Part shown: piece by piece, positions 40,067 to 49,762 of the stretch
How the letters are laid out: each line of letters begins with the position of its first letter
How positions within the stretch are numbered: position 1 is the stretch's first letter
Assembly: GCA_018813295.1 (NCBI GenBank)
Contig: JAHJBZ010000033.1
Location: 1 to 64,000, forward strand
Reading direction: 5' to 3'
DNA from: Patescibacteria group bacterium
Lineage (GTDB): Bacteria > Patescibacteriota > Gracilibacteria > UM-FILTER-43-11
Length of the DNA stretch: 64,000 bases
Made by a program: the position numbers and the translations under genes
The notes under the pieces: generated by a model
Databases searched by the model: none
Told to the model about the DNA's origin: nothing
Seen by the model: only the letters and a program-made list of their open reading frames with translations

Positions 40067-41408
40067 AAGCCATTACCCGAATAGCTTCTTCAATAGTTAT
40101 ATCACCTGTAACTGCTTTATAGAGTGCGTCTTTTCGGAGTAGGATCATGCCTTCTTTTACGGCTTGTGCTTCTATTTCGGCATTGGAAGCATTATTGATA
40201 ATGAGCTCTTCAATAGCTGGTGACATTTCCAAAACCTCGAATAAACCGATACGGCCGCTGTAACCAATATTATTACATTCTTTACAACCGTTCGCTTTGT
40301 AAAAAAAAGCGTTTTTTGGGTCTATGTTAACTTCCTTTTTAATAAGTTCATGATATTTTTCAGGAACCGGGTATTTTTCGCGGCAGTTTGAACAAACTTT
40401 GCGTGCCAACCTTTGTGAAATAATTACTTTGACTGCTGCCGAGATTAGGAATCGGTCGATATCCATATTCAGCAAACGCTGAATAGTGCCCACAGCTGTA
40501 TTGGTATGCAGTGTTGAAAAAACCAGGTGACCTGTTAACGCGGATTCAATTGCCAGCGATGCTGTTTTCTGATCACGTATCTCACCGACCATGATAATAT
40601 CCGGGTCCTGACGAACGATTGTGCGCAGTCCATCAGAAAAATCAAAGCCTATATCCGGATTGATCTGTGTTTGGGTAACATCTTTAATTTTGTATTCAAT
40701 TGGATCTTCCAGGGTGGAAATATTGTAGTCTTCCGCATTAAAAGTGGAAAGCATAGAGAAAAGAGATGTAGATTTACCACTACCCGTAGGACCTACAGCC
40801 AAAATCATTCCATAAGAGGACTTAAGGTGTTCCTCAATTTTCAATAAAATATTAGGAAGCATTCCTAAATCTCTCAACTCCACCATCTTTGGATCTTTTT
40901 CTAACAAACGTATAACAACCTTTTCTCCATATTGAGTTGGCAAAATAGAAACACGCAAATCCACTTCCTTTTTATCCTTGCTTTCAAAGCTGCATTTACC
41001 ATCTTGAGGCAATCTATGTTCATCGATCTTGAGTCCGGAAATAATTTTTATACGTGCGATAATTGGGTGATGATAAATTTTATCGAACACCTTGTATTCC
41101 ACCATAGTCCCATCTATACGAAAATAAACCTCAAATTTATTCTCTTTTGGCTTAAAGTGGATATCACTCGCATGTTTTTTTAACGCATGATTAAAAATTT
41201 CATCAACGACATCGGGAACTGTGTCTTCGTCAAAAGTTTCGGCTTCTAGCACTTCTTCCTTTACCTTTTCATCCTTAGACGCAAGATCTTGCGTCTCTAC
41301 TTTTTCTTTTTCTGAAATAGGCTCTTTTTCCACCTTTTCTTCAGGTGTTTCAGGTTTTTCTTTCAATGCCTGGTCGCTTTCTTTTTTTAGTGCATCTAAT
41401 AATGACAT
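40065..41408 (-). CDS. pilB: Type IV pilus ATPase PilB/GspE-like (locus B)
   Basis: VGPTGSGKSTSLFSMLS, RQDPDIIMVGEIRDQKTASLAIESALTGHLVFSTLHTN, CSNCREKY...CKECNNIGYSGRIG. Confidence 0.95.
   Translation of the reverse strand: MSLLDALKKESDQALKEKPETPEEKVEKEPISEKEKVETQDLASKDEKVKEEVLEAETFDEDTVPDVVDEIFNHALKKHASDIHFKPKENKFEVYFRIDGTMVEYKVFDKIYHHPIIARIKIISGLKIDEHRLPQDGKCSFESKDKKEVDLRVSILPTQYGEKVVIRLLEKDPKMVELRDLGMLPNILLKIEEHLKSSYGMILAVGPTGSGKSTSLFSMLSTFNAEDYNISTLEDPIEYKIKDVTQTQINPDIGFDFSDGLRTIVRQDPDIIMVGEIRDQKTASLAIESALTGHLVFSTLHTNTAVGTIQRLLNMDIDRFLISAAVKVIISQRLARKVCSNCREKYPVPEKYHELIKKEVNIDPKNAFFYKANGCKECNNIGYSGRIGLFEVLEMSPAIEELIINNASNAEIEAQAVKEGMILLRKDALYKAVTGDITIEEAIRVMA
41276..41299. repeat. Palindrome in pilB coding region
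   Basis: tagacgcaagatcttgcgtctcta with perfect core GACGCAAGATCTTGCGTC (41278-41295); encodes ETQDLASK. Confidence 0.85.
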
Positions 41409-41500
41409 TTTTTACTTTTTTGTTTAGAGTTTAGGATTTCGAATTTAAAGTTTAATATCCATATATTATAGCAAAAAAAAGCCAAAAAATCAATGGAAAC

Positions 41501-41605
41501 AATTGTCTGAACCATGATTTTCCTGATTAGGGGATTTCTTGATTACTTATTACGTAAAAATTAATCATGTAATCTTTTAATCCTATAAATCAAGGTTCAG
41601 ACAAA
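41501..41605. repeat. Long inverted-repeat element, TTGTCTGAAC family copy 2
   Basis: aattgtctgaaccatgatt ... aatcaaggttcagacaa. Confidence 0.85.
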
Positions 41606-41626
41606 AGATGACAAAAACAAGCGAAT

Positions 41627-42067
41627 TTGGTAGTATTTATCCGAAATGAAAGAAGAATTCACGATTTTTTAAATCTTTATTTTATGTCAAAAAAATCACT
41701 ATTTAAAAGAATAAAAATAAGACATGTACTTGCGGTAATTGGCTTATTGTTACCACTAACAGGCTTTTTAGGTTGGAGCAATTTTTTACTTTATCTAAAT
41801 CCAATCGGCATTGTAATTAGTGCGATGTTTGCCTTCCTGCTTTCTAATATATTTGAGGGATTTACTGCTTCTTCTTATTATTATTGGTTTACATCTATGT
41901 CAATTATTGGTGCCTTGATATATTATCTAATTGGTTTTTGTATAGATAAGCTATTTAACAAAAAGCGCAATATTAAATATGTAGTATTTTTAGTTATTTA
42001 CAGCGCTTTGCATATATACGCAGCAAAATTTTTCATTGATCAAGTCACTAGTCAACTGATTATGTAG
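41627..42067 (+). CDS. Small polytopic membrane protein
   Basis: 146 aa ORF with TM helices; likely start MSKKSLFKR at 41684. Confidence 0.6.
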   Translation: MVVFIRNERRIHDFLNLYFMSKKSLFKRIKIRHVLAVIGLLLPLTGFLGWSNFLLYLNPIGIVISAMFAFLLSNIFEGFTASSYYYWFTSMSIIGALIYYLIGFCIDKLFNKKRNIKYVVFLVIYSALHIYAAKFFIDQVTSQLIM

Positions 42068-42094
42068 TAAAAAATAACTTAATAGAGCAATAAA

Positions 42095-42547
42095 ATAATA
42101 AAAATTCAAAAATCACAAATCAAAGGGGGTTTTAGCCTAGTAGAAGTCCTTTTTACTATTGCATTCCTTTCCGTCATTATTTTCGGCGTAATTAAGCTCC
42201 AAACCAGCAATTTAACCCTAACTAATGCCCAAAATAATGAAATAAAGGCACATTTTTTGGCAAATCAGGGGGTGGAGATTGTGGAGGGGGTAGGTGTTGC
42301 AGGAATTGGCGCTTGTGGGCCCCCATGCACTAAATATATTAATTTTGATGGTAGTGATTATAGTCTAATTGACGCTGATAACAATCCTTTTGAGGACGAT
42401 TTTGATCTAACTATTGAAATTGAAACAGCTGGCACAGCCGGTGATTATTTAGTAACTGCCATTATCGAATGGACCGACAGTGCTGGTACACATAATGTAA
42501 CCGACGGTGGCGCCGTAATAGCCAAAAGGATAATTCATAATAATTAA
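42095..42547 (+). CDS. Type IV prepilin-like protein lacking a canonical start codon
   Basis: Own translation upstream of the ORF-track start: (I)IKIQKSQIKGGFSLVEVLFTIAFLSVIIFGVIKLQTSNLTLTNAQNNEIKAHFLANQGVEI; TAG in frame at 42083; candidate starts ATA 42095/42098 or ATT 42104. Confidence 0.75.
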   Translation: MIKIQKSQIKGGFSLVEVLFTIAFLSVIIFGVIKLQTSNLTLTNAQNNEIKAHFLANQGVEIVEGVGVAGIGACGPPCTKYINFDGSDYSLIDADNNPFEDDFDLTIEIETAGTAGDYLVTAIIEWTDSAGTHNVTDGGAVIAKRIIHNN

Positions 42548-42587
42548 ATCTAAAATCGCTAATCGCTAATCTTAAATCTAAAATCAA

Positions 42588-44448
42588 AGGGGGATTTACA
42601 TTAGTTGAATTAATCGTTTCCTTGGCAATTACAGGAATATTGCTGGTGGGCTTGAGTATATTTTTTACCAGCACTTTTCATAATATGTTCACTGCCCAAG
42701 AACGAACCTCTGGAACGCAGAGTCAATTTGCATTAAATGAGATATTGCGTGATAAGTTGACGAGCTTGGAGGAGATTCTTTATATTGCAGCAAATGAAAT
42801 TGTTTTCCGTAGTGATACAACGGACGGCCAGATGCCGTTTACTTATGTTGGACAAGATGGCGATAATATCGTTTTTAAGGATTTCTTTGTGTTTAATGGG
42901 CTTTTTGGATCGACTTCGGGTGATGAATTTGATCCGATAGAAAATCCAGGTGGGATTGTGTATTTAAATGATGAAATGATTGATTATTACTACATTACCG
43001 CACCATTGGAAAACAAAATTTATAGATGCCCTTCGCCTCCTGCCATGGGCGGTTGTTGGGAACCAAGCCCAGCGATTGAAGGTTTGAATAGACCGACTGA
43101 TATTACGGCAGATGATATGGATTTTAATACTGCAAATTTATATGTCACAAATTCGGGTGATAATACTGTTATCAGAATAAGCAATTTAGAAAATACAAAT
43201 ACTGTTACAACGCTGGTGGATGAGGGGTTAAATTTCCCAACGGGTCTTGCTTATTATGACAATGGAACTCAAAAATATCTTTTTATCGCAGATACTTATA
43301 ATAATGAAATCAAATGGATACCAACGAATCTATTATTAAATGACTATCCCACAAATGCAATTACAGCTGTAGGCAATGGCGAAGATACAAGTTGTGATAA
43401 TACTGCAAAATACTGCCAATTAAATTTCCCAACTGGGTTGCATGCAAATGATTCTGATCATATTCTTTATATTTCTGATACTGGAAGTAATAGAATTTTG
43501 AAAATGAGTGATCCTGATCCAGCATTGGATGATTATGAAATTGCATTTAATCTTGGTATCGCTTCTCAAATTTCAGAGATTAATTTTGTATTTCCGGATG
43601 ACGTTACACTAAGCAATGTCTCAGAAAGCAATCCCAACACATTGCATACTGGGAAATACACTGAAAATGGATCTACGCTCACTTATGAATTGAATGTTCC
43701 AATCGAAGATGATGTTATACATCCAACTTTAGTTTGTGCTGGTTCACCGCCAGTTTGTATAAATCGTAACTATTTCATAGGATTTGAAGTTATTGCTGAA
43801 AATCAAATTTTTGAAGCAAATGATTCAATTCAATTGGGTTCTGAATCTTACACTGTTGATGGAATTTCAGATATCGGTGGCGGGATATATCAAATTACCG
43901 TTATACCGGCTGATACAGTAATTAATTATGCCCAAGGTACTATTGTTACCATCACCAACAACTTCCTTGCTGGTGATTATGAATTTTATTTTGATCTTAC
44001 CAGTAGCACATTTGCGAGCGACTTTAATAACATTGAAACTGAAGTTTCTGACGATACTCCTGTTGTAATTAAAACAGTTGAACAAATGCTTAGAGTTGGT
44101 GATGATATTCTCGGCACCTCTGAGGATTCAATTGAAGTACTTTATGATACAGATTTAAATTTTCCAACGGGCCTAAGTATATCTGGAAGTGATTTAATGA
44201 CTGCTGACAGCTTAGACGGTCAGATTTTAGAAGATGGTGCTTTTGATTCAAGCCTAACTCCTTACGCAATTCCCACCTCAAACTTCGACTACACCAGCGA
44301 CTTTACATTAAATTCACCACTAAGCTTCACCACTTATAATGGAGGCTCAATTCTTGAATTAGAAATTCATGCCGTTAATGATCTTGGTGATGCAGATCCA
44401 CTTAATGACATCACCGAAACTTATACACTGACGACTGCTATTAATTAA
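42588..44448 (+). CDS. Type IV prepilin N-terminus fused to NHL-like beta-propeller
   Basis: In-frame upstream extension ...KSKIKGGFTLVELIVSLAITGILLVGLSIFF; then repeats LNFPTGLAYYDNGTQKYLFIADTYNNEIKWI and LNFPTGLHANDSDHILYISDTGSNRILKM; start codon non-canonical or uncertain. Confidence 0.75.
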
Positions 44449-44557
44449 TTGTCTGAACTATGATTTTTTATGATTATTATGATGGGCATGATTTTTTTAT
44501 ATGCAATTAGTAAATCATAAAAATCAATTAATCACACAAATCACAGTTCAGACAATT
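44447..44557. repeat. Long inverted-repeat element, TTGTCTGAAC family copy 3
   Basis: aattgtctgaactatgatt ... aatcacagttcagacaatt, directly at a TAA stop. Confidence 0.9.
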
Positions 44558-44622
44558 TTTATTTGCCTTTTCCCTCAAAACCGCGTTAAAATTACATAAG
44601 CTATCAAATTAAAATCAAAATT

Positions 44623-45108
44623 ATGACTATTCGCAAAAACAACAAAGGTTTCTCTCTCGTGGAACTGCTTGTGGTGATCACAATCATCGCGATTCTTTCT
44701 GTTACAGCATATGTTGCTTTGGGTGGGCAAACTGCTAAAGCTAGGAATTCGAAAAGAATGCAGGACTTGGATACAGTTCAAAGCGCTCTGGAAATATATT
44801 TTCTTGAAAACGTGAATACTTACCCTGTTGCTCTTGCTAACTTGGTTCCTGCGCAAATGCCAGAAATACCTGTAGATCCAGCTAATGGCACTTCTTATTA
44901 CTATGAACCCGGTGTAGCAAATAAAACTTATCAACTATCAGCAGCATTAGAAGATCAAGCAGGTGGAACAAATTATGAGGCTTATGTTATAGGAAATGGT
45001 ACAGGATTACTTGTTGCTGGAGATTCTGTTGCTGGTGGTGTTTGTACTGATGATAACAGTTGTACAGTTGACGACGGTGATACGAATTGTCTCCCATATT
45101 GTATATAA
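44623..45108 (+). CDS. Type IV pilin (major pilin candidate)
   Basis: KNNKGFSLVELLVVITIIAILSVTAYVALGGQTAKARNSKRMQDLDTVQSALEIYF. Confidence 0.9.
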   Translation: MTIRKNNKGFSLVELLVVITIIAILSVTAYVALGGQTAKARNSKRMQDLDTVQSALEIYFLENVNTYPVALANLVPAQMPEIPVDPANGTSYYYEPGVANKTYQLSAALEDQAGGTNYEAYVIGNGTGLLVAGDSVAGGVCTDDNSCTVDDGDTNCLPYCI

Positions 45109-45123
45109 AATAATAAAACTATC

Positions 45124-45774
45124 ATGAAAAAATTTCTCTCTATTTTAACCGTGTTCTCTTTCTTCTTGCTCGCAGGCTGCACAGCAAGCGAACAGGCAGA
45201 AATTGGCAAAGTTTATCAGGGTTCACCTGAAGTATTTAACGCTAACAAAGACGTCATTATGGAAGATTTCGACCAAAGCGCTATGCCCGAGGAGGGTGAG
45301 CAAATTGTTGTTATGGAAACAACAAAAGGAACTATTAAAATTAAATTATTCCCGGAACTTGCGCCGAAAACCGTTGAAAATTTTATCGGTTTAATTGATA
45401 AGGAATATTATGATGGGATTATTTTCCATCGTGTAATACCTGATTTTATGATTCAGGGTGGTGACCCATTGGGTACTGGAACTGGTGGTGAAAGCCTGTG
45501 GGGCGGAAAATTTGAAGATGAATTTAATCCAAATTTACATAATATTTACGGAGCGCTAAGCATGGCAAATGCAGGGCCAAATACAAATGGTAGCCAATTC
45601 TTCATCGTTCAAAAAGAAGATGGAACTTCATGGCTAGACAACCACCACACTGTTTTTGGGCAGGTGTTTGAGGGAATGGACATTGTAAATGAAATTGCAA
45701 ATGTTGAACGAGATGGGGCCGATAAACCGTTGGAGGATGTTGTGATGGAGAAGGTGACAGTGGAGACGTATTAA
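45124..45774 (+). CDS. Cyclophilin-type peptidyl-prolyl isomerase, lipoprotein
   Basis: Lipobox [62 protein letters not shown]. Confidence 0.95.
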   Translation: MKKFLSILTVFSFFLLAGCTASEQAEIGKVYQGSPEVFNANKDVIMEDFDQSAMPEEGEQIVVMETTKGTIKIKLFPELAPKTVENFIGLIDKEYYDGIIFHRVIPDFMIQGGDPLGTGTGGESLWGGKFEDEFNPNLHNIYGALSMANAGPNTNGSQFFIVQKEDGTSWLDNHHTVFGQVFEGMDIVNEIANVERDGADKPLEDVVMEKVTVETY

Positions 45775-45925
45775 TTGTCTGAACCGCTGATTTATCGGAT
45801 TAAAATGATTACGCAGATTTTGATTTCGCTGATTTTTTTTGATTAAAATATTGCAAATTATCAATCTGTGTAATCAAAATCAGTGAAATCCGAAAAATCA
45901 GCGTGAATCAGCGGTTCAGACAATT
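45773..45925. repeat. Long inverted-repeat element, TTGTCTGAAC family copy 4
   Basis: aattgtctgaaccgctgatt ... aatcagcggttcagacaatt, directly at a TAA stop. Confidence 0.95.
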
Positions 45926-45968
45926 GGTTTTTTCATGTATATTTATTACCGACAAATAATTAATTAAC

Positions 45969-47441
45969 ATGGTTCGTGTTCGCATCGCCCCATCACCGAC
46001 AGGCTTGTTACATATTGGCACCGTAAGGACCGCGCTTTATAACTATCTTTTTGCCAAACATGAGGGTGGGACGATGATTTTGAGAATTGAGGATACGGAT
46101 AAGGAACGTAGCACTAAAGAATATGAAAAGGATATTATCGATGGTTTGGTGAAATTGGGAATTGCCGGAGATGAAGGCGTGCATATACCTGGTGATAAGG
46201 GGTATAGGCAGAGCGAAAGGACTGAGGCGTACACAAGTGATCTCAAAAAATTATTGGAGGAAGACAAAGCTTATTATTGTTTTTGCAGTAAGGAGAGATT
46301 GGAAAAAATGAGGGAAGATCAGACGGCTAAAAAGCTGCCGCCAAGGTATGATGGATGTTGTGCGGGGCTTGATCCGGCTGAAAGTAGGAAGAAGGTTGAT
46401 GGTGGGGAGAAAGCGGTTATCAGACTTCGCATTCCGCAGGATAAAGAGATTAAATTTGATGATGTGATTCGTGGTGAAACGGTTTTTCACTCAAGGGAGC
46501 TTGATGATTTTGTAATTGCAAGGGCGATTGACGATCCACTCTATAATTTGACTGTGGTTTCGGATGATCATGATATGAAAATCACTCATGTTATTCGCGG
46601 TGAGGATCATATCAGCAATACGCCAAAGCAGATTTTGATTTTTGAGGCGCTTGGGTGGGATTATCCCAAGTATGCTCATCTGCCGTTGATATTGAATGAG
46701 GATAAGAGCAAATTGAGCAAAAGGAAGAATAAAGTTTCAATTGATGACTATTTGAATGAGGGATATTTGCCGGAAGCACTTCTAAACTTCCTCGCACTGC
46801 TTGGCTGGAACACGCCGGATGAGCAGGAGATATTTAGTATGGAGGAATTGATTGAAAAATTTACATTGGACAGAGTTCACAAGGGTGGAGCGGTATTTGA
46901 TATTAAGAAATTGGATTGGATTAATGGTGAATACGTTAAAAAAGCTATTAAAGATGATGTGGATGGATTTTATGAAACGGTTTTGCCGTTTATCGACGGA
47001 AAGATTCCGACTGATGATCCCGATTTGATTAAAAAGATTTTAAGTGATCCTGATTTTGAGGGCAGATTTAAAAAGTTATCGGAGATTCCGGAAGAACTGG
47101 CTCCACTGTTTGGTGAAATGCCGGATTATCCGCTTGAACTGCTAGCCAGGGAGAAATTTCAGATCACACCTGAGATGCTAAAGACTGTTTTACCAAAAGC
47201 AAAAGAGGTTTTGGGGGCAGTGGACTGGGAGAGGGGTGACAGCAGTAAATCACAAGAGATTTCGGACAAGCTGGTGGGCATTGTTGGGGAACTTGGACTT
47301 AAAAATGGACAGGTCTTATGGCCAATTCGCGTTGCGTTATCCGGTTTGGAGAGGTCTCCGAATTTTGCGACGTTAGCTGTTTATCTTGGGAAAGAGGAAT
47401 GTGCAAGAAGACTGGACATTGCCTTAGAAAAAGTTGTATAA
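45969..47441 (+). CDS. gltX: Glutamyl-tRNA synthetase
   Basis: RIAPSPTGLLHIGTVRTALYNYLFAKHEGGTMILRIEDTD; KLSKRKNKVSI. Confidence 0.97.
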   Translation: MVRVRIAPSPTGLLHIGTVRTALYNYLFAKHEGGTMILRIEDTDKERSTKEYEKDIIDGLVKLGIAGDEGVHIPGDKGYRQSERTEAYTSDLKKLLEEDKAYYCFCSKERLEKMREDQTAKKLPPRYDGCCAGLDPAESRKKVDGGEKAVIRLRIPQDKEIKFDDVIRGETVFHSRELDDFVIARAIDDPLYNLTVVSDDHDMKITHVIRGEDHISNTPKQILIFEALGWDYPKYAHLPLILNEDKSKLSKRKNKVSIDDYLNEGYLPEALLNFLALLGWNTPDEQEIFSMEELIEKFTLDRVHKGGAVFDIKKLDWINGEYVKKAIKDDVDGFYETVLPFIDGKIPTDDPDLIKKILSDPDFEGRFKKLSEIPEELAPLFGEMPDYPLELLAREKFQITPEMLKTVLPKAKEVLGAVDWERGDSSKSQEISDKLVGIVGELGLKNGQVLWPIRVALSGLERSPNFATLAVYLGKEECARRLDIALEKVV

Positions 47442-47561
47442 TCATCACCACATACTGCTGGCTCAATGTTTTACGTGGGGTCAGCAGTGTCCGTAATTCA
47501 GTCTTCGCTGACTCCAGGTATAACCATGGAGCCAGCGATCAGCTCACAAAAATTGTATAAT

Positions 47562-48461
47562 ATGAAAGGAATGGAGATAAAAGTTGAAAAAAACGTAGAT
47601 TTAAACCAATTCACCACTTACCACACTGGTGGTCCTGCTAAATTTTTTGCACGAGTGCAAAACTGGCAACAGATGTTGGGACTTCGTGAATTTGCAAGAG
47701 TGAACAAGATCCCATATTTGATTTTGGGTGGTGGTAGCAATATTTTGTTTGCAGATGAAGGGTATCCGGGGTTGGTTATTATGAACCAAATGGATAAGGT
47801 TCGCATTCACCAACACACCATTACCGCAGAAAGCGCAGTTAACTTGATGAAATTAGTTGTGATTGCTGCAAAAAATAATTTAGGCGGAATTTCCGGTCTT
47901 GCTAATGTGCCGGGAAGTGTTGGCGGTGCTGTTTATGGTAATGCTGGTGTATCGGATGTTTGTATCAGTGATGTATTTATGCATGCTGAGATACTCCCGA
48001 CAAATGGAAATAAGCCGATTATTGTTGGTCAGGACTATTGCCAGTTTGGGTATAGAACAAGCCGTTTTAAAGAGACAAAAGACATTATTCTTTCAGCTAC
48101 ATTAAAACTGCAGCCAGCACCAGCGCCATTAATTCAGTCTCAGGTTAGTGCATATGTTAAACAAAGGACTTTAAAACAACCGGTTGGAATGTCCTGCGGA
48201 AGCTTCTTTAAAAATCCAGGTGAATTTCCATCAGCCGGGTGGTTAATTGAGCAGAGTGGATGTAAGGGGATGAAGGTTGGAGGTGCACAAGTCTCTGAAA
48301 AACACGCCAATTTTATTTTAAATACAGGTACGGCAACAAGCTCTGATATTGTGAATCTTGCACTTAAGGTTCATAAAAAAGTGGAGGAGAAGTATAGTGT
48401 TAAACTCGAGCCGGAAGTGCAGATTTTGCCGGGCAGCCCTTTTAAAAACTTGAAAACTTGA
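47562..48461 (+). CDS. murB: UDP-N-acetylenolpyruvoylglucosamine reductase
   Basis: TTYHTGGPAKFFARV...LILGGGSNILFADEGYPGLVI...GISGLANVPGSVGGAVYGNAG; start moved from 47466, whose extension lies in inverted-repeat DNA. Confidence 0.93.
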   Translation: MKGMEIKVEKNVDLNQFTTYHTGGPAKFFARVQNWQQMLGLREFARVNKIPYLILGGGSNILFADEGYPGLVIMNQMDKVRIHQHTITAESAVNLMKLVVIAAKNNLGGISGLANVPGSVGGAVYGNAGVSDVCISDVFMHAEILPTNGNKPIIVGQDYCQFGYRTSRFKETKDIILSATLKLQPAPAPLIQSQVSAYVKQRTLKQPVGMSCGSFFKNPGEFPSAGWLIEQSGCKGMKVGGAQVSEKHANFILNTGTATSSDIVNLALKVHKKVEEKYSVKLEPEVQILPGSPFKNLKT

Positions 48462-48530
48462 AAATTATTTTTCAAATTTTTAGATTTTCAGATTTTCATT
48501 TAAAATAAAACAAATAACAACATTAAAGTT

Positions 48531-49301
48531 ATGGAAAGAAAAATAAATTCACACAAAGGCGATAATGGTAAAGTAATGGTGGTTGGGGGTAGCAAAATGT
48601 TCCACGGCGCTCCGATTCTTTGCTCTCTTGGAGCTGAATATAGTGGTGTGGACTTGGTTTTTCCGTTTATTCCACCCATCCAAGCAGAGGCGGCAAAAAC
48701 ATACTCGCTTAATTTCATTATTCAGACTTTTGAGGGAAATGTTTTGACGAATAAGGATGTAAAATCGATTTTAAATTTCAGCAGAAATGTTGATGTGGTT
48801 GTTGTGGGTCCAGGTTTGGGGACGGACCCAAAGACCAAAACCGCGGTAAAGAATTTATTGAGTCATTTAAATGTGCCGACAGTAGTTGATGCAAGTGCAT
48901 TGCTTTATACGAATTCGCTTCCAAAATCCGTAACACTTACACCACATAGAGGTGAGTTTAGGGAGCTGACGGGTGATGATCCTACTCCTGACAATGTGCA
49001 AAAATGGGCAAAAAACCTAAATGCGACTATTGTTTGTAAAGGACCTGAGGATATTATTGCGGACAGAGACGAACTCGCGATTAATGATACCGGTAATGCC
49101 ATGATGACCGTTGGCGGAACAGGTGATGTGCTTAGCGGGCTTATTGGAGGACTGATTGCTCAAGGCATGACACCTTTTGATGCTGGACAATATGCAACTA
49201 AAATTTTAGGCAAAGCTGCAGAAAATCTGGCAGATATTCAAAGCAGTATCCGTGCGATTGACTTAGCGCGTAGTATCCCTGGTATGATGTTTAATAACTA
49301 G
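48531..49301 (+). CDS. nnrD: ADP/ATP-dependent NAD(P)H-hydrate dehydratase (YjeF C-terminal type)
   Basis: VVVGPGLGTDPKTK, TLTPHRGEFRELTG, NDTGNAMMTVGGTGDVLSGLIGGLIAQG. Confidence 0.9.
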   Translation: MERKINSHKGDNGKVMVVGGSKMFHGAPILCSLGAEYSGVDLVFPFIPPIQAEAAKTYSLNFIIQTFEGNVLTNKDVKSILNFSRNVDVVVVGPGLGTDPKTKTAVKNLLSHLNVPTVVDASALLYTNSLPKSVTLTPHRGEFRELTGDDPTPDNVQKWAKNLNATIVCKGPEDIIADRDELAINDTGNAMMTVGGTGDVLSGLIGGLIAQGMTPFDAGQYATKILGKAAENLADIQSSIRAIDLARSIPGMMFNN

Positions 49302-49442
49302 CTAGCGCTGTAGACCTACTTCGTGTGAACCTGCCTTTGGCGTGGACCTACTTCGTGTGGATTCCACAGGCGTTAGCCTAGGTCAACGCGAAGCTGGTCC
49401 ACGGGTGTAGCCCAGGTCCACATGAAATAGTTAAAATAAAAT

Positions 49443-49703
49443 ATGGAATTCCTCGCTTTCTTCTTAATCAATGTAATTCGAATAATAAAGTACGCGATTT
49501 TGGTGCGTATTTTAATGTCCTGGATACAGACTAATTCTCATGGACAGTTTTATAGGACAATTTATGAAATAACCGAACCGGTGCTCAGAATATTCCGCAG
49601 TATTTTGCCGCGTACGGGAATGATTGATTTTTCACCAATTCTTGCCTTTTTTGCGCTGGACTTTTTGCAGATTGGGATAGTGAGTTTGTTTGCGGATCTT
49701 TGA
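49443..49703 (+). CDS. YggT family membrane protein
   Basis: YAILVRILMSWIQTN...YEITEPVLRIFRSILPRTGMIDFSPILAFFALDFLQ. Confidence 0.9.
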   Translation: MEFLAFFLINVIRIIKYAILVRILMSWIQTNSHGQFYRTIYEITEPVLRIFRSILPRTGMIDFSPILAFFALDFLQIGIVSLFADL

Positions 49704-49762
49704 GGTTGTGAGGTTGCTTATGGCAGGAAGATTCTTAAATGACTTTTAATTTTTAGAAATTT

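Noticed and set aside
42257-42547. 96-aa independent ORF starting at TTG 42257
   Set aside because: The upstream in-frame sequence encodes a clear type IV pilin N-terminus, so this is an internal start.
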